Assembly: GCA_014529385.2 (NCBI GenBank)
Contig: CM043963.1
Span: 109,222,912-109,286,911 of the forward strand
Length of the DNA stretch: 64,000 nt
Source of the DNA: Adiantum capillus-veneris
Taxonomy: Eukaryota; Streptophyta; Polypodiopsida; Polypodiales; Pteridaceae
Direction of reading: 5' to 3'
Positions 57,476 through 64,000 of this stretch are shown one piece after another (within the stretch, counting starts at the first letter, position 1; the number at the start of each line of letters is the position of its first letter). Under the pieces are notes generated by a model. That model had not been told where the DNA came from, searched no databases, and was given only the letters and a program-made list of their open reading frames with translations. A program made the translations under genes and the position numbers.

Positions 57476-58200
57476 CCTAACCCGAAGGGGCGAGGTGGCC
57501 TTGGTGAGAAAAGGGAGCGAGGGGTAAGGGGAGTAGGGCGAGGGGGACTAGGACGAGGGGTGGTGAGGGGGGCGAGGAGGCTGGGTAGGGGCGAGGGAAT
57601 GTGAGGGGGAGGGTAGGGGCGAGGGGGGCTGGGTAGGGGGGTGGGTAGGGGCGAGAGGGGGAGGGTAGGGGCGAGGGGGAGTGAGGGGCGAGGGGGGCTT
57701 GGTAGGGGCGAGGGGGGAGAGGGGAGGGTAGGGGCGAGAGGGGAGGGTAGGGGCGAGGGTAAGTGAGGGGGAGGGTAAGGGCGAGGGGGAAGGGGGAGGG
57801 GAGAGGAGGGGGAGGGTAGGGGCGAGGGGGTGGGTAGGGGCAAGGGCGAGGGGGAGGGTAGGGGCGAGAGGGGGTGGGTAGGGACGAGGGGAAGTGAGGG
57901 TGTGGGTAGGGGCAAGGGCGAGGGGGAGGGACTAGGGGCGAGGGCGAGGGGAAGTGAGGGGGAGGGTAGGGGCGAGGGGAAGTGAGGGGGTGGGTAGGGG
58001 CGAGGGCGAGGGCGAGGGGGAGGGACTAGGGGCGAGGGAGGGACGAGGGCAAGGGCGAGTGGGTAGGGGGCGAGAGGGATAGAACAGGGGGGGGGGAGGG
58101 GGAGGGAAGGGGGCGAGGGCAGGGAGGGGGTGGGGTGAATAGGGCGAGAGCTGGGCAATGGAGAGGGATAGACAAGGGGGACGAGGAGTGGCGGGGGATG
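57476..58200. repeat. G-rich minisatellite (~720 bp)
   Basis: An almost pure G/A array built of GGGTAGGGGCGAGGGG-type words with GAGGGGAAGTGAGGG variants. Unit length varies (about 17-45 bp), and larger blocks repeat (57890-57935 resembles 57965-58030). Runs of three to five G spaced by 1-4 bases occur throughout the plus strand, a strong G-quadruplex signature. The complementary strand is open for 256 codons (Pro/Leu/Ser) only because of composition. Confidence 0.95.
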
Positions 58201-58325
58201 ATGGAGCTGCTCTCCTCCACCAGCCTGCATTTATCGTTTAAGCTTTAAGCTTCTTGCTACAATCTGCAGCTTTAGAAGCGGCCTGTGAGTTATACTGAGC
58301 TTCACCATCACTTACCGTTACTGAT

Positions 58326-58577
58326 TGTCACAAACATACGGAAGCGTAAACTGACTTTTAATTGTACTTCAAATACTCAAGAGAATTGAAGAGAGAGAGA
58401 AAAAGCTTGACACTTCATTGGGGACCAGAAGATGGGCTGGTCCCCCCCCATAAAGAGAATATCTTTATTACTAAGGGAGAATCTTTACAAGCACAGGAAC
58501 GGGGCGAAAGCCCGTCCTCTATTCTTTCTTGTCCTTTTTCTGCTTCTGACTGAGAGAGCTTCCGTATTTTTGAGACA
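58326..58577 (+). repeat. 5' LTR of the chromovirus
   Basis: 252 bp, with imperfect 18-bp inverted termini. It contains a C8 tract and ends GAGACA one base before the primer site. Confidence 0.85.
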
Positions 58578-58578
58578 G

Positions 58579-58590
58579 TGGTATCAGAGC
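58579..58590 (+). other. Primer binding site of the chromovirus
   Basis: TGGTATCAGAGC, complementary to initiator tRNA-Met. Confidence 0.9.
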
Positions 58591-58643
58591 AAGGTCATCT
58601 CTCTCTTCCTTAAGGGATTGACGACTCTTCGCACACTGCAGAA

Positions 58644-61600
58644 ATGGGAGGATGCGAGATAGAGTTCTCTCTCCTTCAACAACAGGTCGAAGAGTTGCAA
58701 AAAGATCTCTCCCATCCAGAAGTCCAAAAGATTCTCCATACTCTACCGATGGGGTCAGGAGAAAATACCGATGGGGTCAGGAGAAATCCCGCAGAACCCA
58801 AAGGCGCCAGAACTAAGGAAAGATCCTTTGATTGGAACCTCCCGCATGCACGAGAGGCACAGGAAACCTCCAAAACGTCATGTGCGGTTTAACCCAAAGG
58901 TTCAAGAGCAGGATGCCCCTGATTCCCCTCAGTTCTCTTTCATGAAGGATCTGGATGACATCGTTGCTCCGGAAGACATGTTTCTTGATGATCCGTCGCA
59001 GCAAGAAGTGCATTCAAGGGAAAAGACTCCTGTCCATAAGGAGTCTAAGCATAGAAAGAAGGAGCACCATAAGACGAAGCACCACAGGTAGAAAACATTC
59101 AAGTCGGGAGACAAAGATGTGAAATTCGACACCTACAATGGGCGGCGTGATAATGACAAAGCGTTGGCTTTCATCCGCCAATTCGAAGTTGCATTTGTTG
59201 AAGGGAATTTTAAAGAAAGATCCAAGCTTCGCCATGTTAGTATGTACCTGAAAGGCACCGCCAGCAGTTGGTGGTTAACCCTTATCCTGGAAGATCGCAA
59301 ACCCCAAGATTGGATTGCTTTCAAGAAGGAGTTCTATGCACAGTTCCTTCCTCCAGACTATGAGGAAGAGGTAAAGAAAGAATGGGATTGACTTTCACAA
59401 TCGGAGAACGAAACTGTTCCACGCTATGTGGATAGGTTTTGGGACGTTCTCTTGAAAGTCACTCCATTCAAGAAGATTGACGAGTCGGAGAAGATGCGCA
59501 AGTTTGAAGCAGGTTTGCATGAAGCCTTGCAAAAGGCTATGAAGCTTTACCCTCGAGGTAACTTGCAGATACTTATGGAATCAGCCCGTATAGCTGATGG
59601 AATACATGACAAAGGTACTCCCAAGAAGATGGAGCAAAGCACTTACCATGCCAAGCAGAAGGCTCTCCATGAGCAGTCTACCTCTACTTCTTCTTCTCAA
59701 AAGAAGAAAAGAACCGCCTCCGAAGCAGAAGCAAAGCCAAATCAGCCCAAGAAAGGGAGATATCTCTCTCCTGCTGAGTTGCGAACTTACATTAGTGAAG
59801 GAAGATGCTTCAAGTGTGGACAAGTTGGTCATGTGAAGGGTGGTTGTCCCACCAAACCTCCACAACCACCCTCTTTCAATGCAGTCCCAGATGTACAGGG
59901 AAATACAACCAAGGATGGAAAAGAAAGAGCTCTTCTTAAAGCATGGGGTAGCATCAACAACCAACGGGCTCTCATTTTGTTTGACCCTGGCAGTACAGAC
60001 AACTTCATCTCTACCAAGCTAGCTGATGACCTGAACTTGCAGCCCGATCGTTTTGGAGTTTCTATTCAAGCACAATCCGCTTTCAAAGGGCAGAACTCAA
60101 ACTCTACTCCAATCATAGGGAAGTTGAATCTAAAGGTCGATGACTACAAAGATCAAGAGTCTTTCTTACTAGCTTCACTTGAAGGATGCGATGTTATCTT
60201 GGGAATGCCTTGGCACTACAAGATGCATCCCATTCCGGACTATGTTCAGAAAACCTTATCCTTCGCTCATAAAGGAAAGGAGTATCTTGTACTTGCAGAT
60301 GTAGGTGATTGGCGTATTCCCATCGCCAATCACATTGCCATCAAGAAAGAAATGAAAAAGTGTATTTCAGCGTACTTGATTTTTGCAAGAGAGAGAGATG
60401 TGTCTGTTTCACAACTTTCTTCCTCTTTAGAGCAAAAAAGACTTAAGTTATTAGAAAGATATAAAGATTGCTTTGCAGATGAACTTCCAAATGAACTCCC
60501 ACCTTCGCGACCTGAGGATCATACAATTGATTTGATCCCAGGAAGTTCTCCTCCAAATCAGCCCCCTTATCGAGTTAGTCTAATGCAGCAAGAGGAAATT
60601 CTCAAGCAGGTTAACGAACTTTTGAGAAGGGCTTAATAAAGCCTAGTACTTCTCCATATTGTTCACCTGTCTTGCTAGTACAGAAAAAGGATGACACATT
60701 CCGCATGTGCATAGACTATAAATCTCTAATTAAGATCACAATCAAGAATCGATTTCCAATCCCTCGGATTTACGACATTCTTGACAAGTTACAAGGAGCA
60801 AGTATTTTTAGTTGTATAGACTTGAAGAGTGGTTATCATCAAATCCGCATAGCTCCTCAAGATGTGCATAAGACTTCATTTAGAACAACCTTCGGGTTGT
60901 ATGAATTCTTAGTGATGCCTTTTGGACTCACTAATGCACCAGCCACATTCAACAGAATGATGGATAGAATCTTCCACTCATATAGAAGCTTCACAGGCGT
61001 TTTCTTTGATGACGTCTTAATCTTCTCAGAGATGGAAGACGAACACTATAAGCATCTCGTCTTAGTGTTTGAAGAATTACGCAAACACAAATTATTTGTG
61101 AATGCTAAGAAGAGTGAGTTCTTTCTAAAAGAAATCCACTATTTGGGCCATATAGTATCTCACAATCAGGTGAGAATGGACCCTGATAAGATTCAAGCAG
61201 TTGTAGAATGGCCTACGCCAACTACAATACATGATGTACGAAGTTTCCTTGGCCTCTGTTCTATTATCGGCGTTTCATTCGAGCTTTTGCCGCGATAGCA
61301 GGTCCCCTCCATGACCTGACAAAGAAGCGGATTCCATTCCATTGGGGATCTGGACAAAAACAAGCTTTTGAAAAGCTCAAGTATCTACTCAGTCACGGAC
61401 CTGTTCTCACCGTCCCTGATCTTCGCAAACCTTTCGAGGTATACTGCGATGCATCTGGAGATTGTGTAGGAGCAGTTTTGAACCAAGAGGGTCACGCGAT
61501 AGCCTATGAAAGTCGGCGCCTTAAAGATGCAGAGTTGCATGTCTCCATATACGAGAAAGAGCTAATGGCAGTAATTCATGCTCTTTCCATTTGGAAACAC

Positions 61601-63271
61601 TATCTATTAGGAGCTGATTTTATTATCAAGACAGATCATCAAAGTCTTCGCTACTTTCTCACACAGAGAAAGTTATCAGAAAAGCAGATGAGATGGGCCA
61701 ACTTTCTTTCAATGTTCCATTTTCAGATTTTACACACTTCTGGAACAAAGAATGCAGGTGCAGATGCTCTCTCCAGGCGTCCAAAGATCAATGCACTAAC
61801 AACAATTTATCATGAGGAACTAGAATTTCTCAGCGAGATGTATCCTCAAGATCCAGACTTTGCCACAATTTGGGCAGATCTTCAAGCTGGTGACTCAAGG
61901 CCACCTTATTCCATCAGGGATAATACGCTCTATCGTCAACAAGCAATATGCATAGCTCAGCCCTTACGACAGAAGGTGATGGATGAAGCACATAATTCTC
62001 CTTATGCCGGGCATCGGGGAATTGCTTCCACCACTAGTGCCCTCGAAAGGTATTTCTTTTGGCCAACACTCCGTGCGGACATTGAAAAACATGTACGTGA
62101 GTGTTTAGTCTGCCAAAAAGTAAAATATGACAGACATAAAGTTTATGGCAAGCTTCAGCCACTCTCTGTGCCTAACACGCCATGGGAAAGTATTGCCATG
62201 GATTTTATTACGGATCTTCCTCGATCCAAGAATGGAAATGATGCAATCTGGACTATAGTAGACAGATTTAGTAAGCTAGCACATTTTCTTCCAGTAAAGA
62301 AGACGATCAAAGCTGATCACATGGCTAGAATATTTCTAGCTCAGATTTTTAAATACCATGGATTGCCAAAGACTATTGTCAGCGATAGAGATCCCCGCAT
62401 GACTAGTCTATTTTGGCAAGCATTGTTTGAAAACTTGGGAACTAAGCTTGACCTTTCATCAGCTTATCATCCTCAAACAGATGGTCAAAGCGAAATCGCT
62501 AATGCCACTGTTTTAGATCTCCTCAAGTGCTATGTTTCCGAATGACAATCCGAATGGGAACAGTACTTACCAATAGTTGAGTTTGCGTATAATAATACCA
62601 TACATTCCTCAACTGGTAAAGCTCCCTTTGAAATTATTTATGGGAAGCCACTCTTACTTCCTATTATGGTTACCAAAGAAAACATCTTTGCCGTAGATGA
62701 ATTTGTGCACAATATTGATATTGCCCATCAACAAATAAAGCAAGCGATTCTTCGTACTCAAGAGCAACAGAAGAGAAAAGCGGACAAGCACAGAAGGAAT
62801 CTCAATCTAGAAAAAGGACAATATGTCCTGCGTCGGTTTGAGAAAGCTAGATTGAAAAAGCGGGTCGGACAAGGGAAAGTTGTCAAACTTTCCCATAGAT
62901 TTTACGGCCCTTTCAAAATTACAGATAAAGTCAATGACGTGACTTTCAGCTTGGATTTGCCTTCTCACTGGCGCATCCATAGTGCTTTTCATGTCAGTCT
63001 TCTCCGACCATATGTTGGACCTCCTCCAGTGGCGCCAGTACAAGAAGATCCTCCAGAAGTCGAAGAGACTGAGGAAATCCTTCAACCTGAACAGATAATA
63101 CACCACTCGGAGAGACAACTCAAGTCGGGGAGTCTACATCGGAAGTATTTAGTCAAGTTCAAGAATTACACTCCTTTAGATGCAAAGTGGATGACTGCGT
63201 CCGATCTTAAGGACTACCCAGACATCTTGCACAGTTATGTTGACGCTCTACAGTTGAGGTCAAGTGTTTAG
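58644..63271 (+). pseudogene. Chromovirus gag-pol, broken by stops and frameshifts
   Basis: Start MGGCEIEFSLLQQQVEELQK at 58644. Breaks: a 22-bp tandem duplication at 58744-58787 shifts gag; TAG at 59089; TGA at 59389; one-base losses near 60628 and 61262; TGA at 62543. Domains in order: capsid (WWLTLILEDRKPQDWIAFK); zinc knuckle CFKCGQVGHVKGGC (~59807); protease FDPGSTDNFIS (~59980); RT with CIDYKSL, MPFGLTNAPATFNRMM and FFDDVLIFS; RNase H (YCDASGDCVGAVLNQEGHAI, DHQSLRYF); integrase with its H/C finger, AMDFITDLP, SDRDPR and TDGQSEIAN (all three acidic residues present). The C-terminal end reads HRKYLVKFKNYTPLDAKWM, a chromodomain-like fold. Most stops fit CAG-to-TAG or CGA-to-TGA decay. Confidence 0.93.
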
Positions 63272-63452
63272 AACCAAGAGGGATGTAACTATGTCAGACT
63301 TTGTAAATAATTAATTTATTTACGAGAAAAGAATTATCTAATTAGTTGCGTGCACATCAGAATAGATCTAGCAGTTTGTGGGGCCTCAGGTGCGCCCAAG
63401 TTTGGGCCAGAGCACCTCAGGGAGAGCCTAGCAAAAAAATACATGATACCAC

Positions 63453-63680
63453 TGTCACAAAAATACGGAAACGTAAACTGACTTTTAATTGTACTTCAAA
63501 TACTCAAGAGAATTGAAGAGAGAGAGAAAAAGCTTGACACTTCATTGGGGACCAGAAGATGGGCTGGTCCCCCCCCCCATAAAGAGAATATCTTTATTAC
63601 TAAGGGAGAATCTTTACAAGCGGGGCGAAAGCACGTCCTCTATTCTTTCTTGTCCTTTTTCTGCTTCTGACTGAGAGAGT
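63453..63680 (+). repeat. 3' LTR of the chromovirus (partial match)
   Basis: Starts TGTCACAAAAATACGG. It lacks eight bases present in the 5' LTR near 58495 and loses similarity after GACTGAGAGAG. Confidence 0.8.
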
Positions 63681-64000
63681 AGAAGAACTGCTCTCTGACT
63701 ACTGAGAGGATCTATCCTCTTCTGCGAGATTTTGGGAAGCTCTCGTAGGGGAGAGTCTACCTTCCACAAAACTCATCGGAAGCTCTCACGAATGAGGGTC
63801 TATCTTCCGCTAACTGTGCCACTTTGGACGTAATCATTCCTGCAATCAACCAACCACAGAAACATGCAAAACACACACACACACGCTTGCTGTAATTTTT
63901 TGCACATAACCAGAAATTGTTACCTAAGCGCGTTCCAAACTTGGTGTATGTGTAGAGTAGGTAGTGGGGAATGAGATTCTATTAAGACTTTGCTGAAATT
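63681..64000. other. No recognised feature
   Basis: Either additional LTR sequence missing from the 5' copy, or flank or another insertion. Contains two related phrases, GGAAGCTCTCGTAGGGGAGA and GGAAGCTCTCACGAATGAGG, about 55 bp apart. Confidence 0.4.

Larger units (their letters stand above)
58326..63680 (+). mobile_element. Ty3-gypsy retrotransposon with chromodomain-like end (chromovirus)
   Basis: Nearly complete element. The 5' LTR is 58326-58577 and the primer site TGGTATCAGAGC starts at 58579. Gag-pol follows, and the 3' LTR starts at 63453. The LTR termini TGTCACAAAAATACGGAA and TTCCGTATTTTTGAGACA are inverted repeats of 18 bp with one mismatch (start taken from the 3' copy). The 3' LTR matches the 5' LTR to about 63680 apart from point changes and an 8-bp gap, and then diverges, so its end lies elsewhere or beyond the window. 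No target duplication can be tested. Confidence 0.9.

Noticed and set aside
57460-58230. 256-codon minus-strand open frame rich in Pro, Leu and Ser
   Set aside because: It lies wholly in the G-rich minisatellite. Other minus-strand frames are also open there, so the openness comes from composition and not from a gene.

Overview
This is nuclear DNA from a land plant with a repeat-rich genome. The evidence is a spliced U-box/ARM ubiquitin ligase gene of the plant PUB12/13/14/SPL11 clade, the first two exons of an L-arabinokinase (ARA1)-type gene, Ty1-copia and chromodomain-type Ty3-gypsy retrotransposons primed by initiator tRNA-Met, a tRNA-derived SINE, and long (GA)n/(CT)n microsatellites. 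Introns that can be read are short (83-115 bp). I cannot place the species; the repeat load would suit a large genome such as a fern's, but that is a guess.

Layout. 0.5-5.4 kb: broken Ty3-gypsy pol and gag pieces, interrupted by a 2.15-kb inverted structure in which two copies of one LTR face outwards around a spacer with three hairpins. 7.6-8.2 kb: a third copy of that LTR. 8.7-10.6 kb: the U-box/ARM gene, whose N-terminal exon is not seen. 11.0-13.7 kb: a tandem duplication around a G29 tract, a minus-strand LINE remnant and a minus-strand SINE. 14.0-15.7 kb: a probable old LTR with an Asp-type primer site. 16.3-21.5 kb: copia element 1. 21.9-26.2 kb: microsatellites, palindrome-bearing repeat units and the 3' end of a gypsy element. 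27.5-30.6 kb: gag-like and minus-strand gypsy RT remnants. 33.6-38.75 kb: copia element 2, a close relative of element 1. 39.2-40.3 kb: five copies of a ~20-bp palindrome, mostly ~285 bp apart. 40.5-44.2 kb: a decayed coiled-coil reading frame ending at a polypurine tract and an LTR. 44.6-48.1 kb: a decayed gypsy gag-pol. 54.9-55.2 kb: ARA1 exons 1-2. 57.5-58.2 kb: a G-rich minisatellite. 58.3-63.7 kb: a nearly complete chromodomain Ty3-gypsy element.

Only the two host genes look cellular, and both are incomplete here: the ligase lacks its 5' exon and the arabinokinase lacks everything after exon 2. Every retrotransposon coding region carries stops or frameshifts. Most stops can be explained by C-to-T changes (CAG, CAA or CGA to stop, TGG to TAG), the expected decay of methylated plant repeats. 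The signals I find most worth following are the periodic palindrome array, the outward-facing LTR inverted repeat (a possible source of hairpin siRNA), the premature RT stop shared by both copia copies, and the mosaic divergence between those copies.
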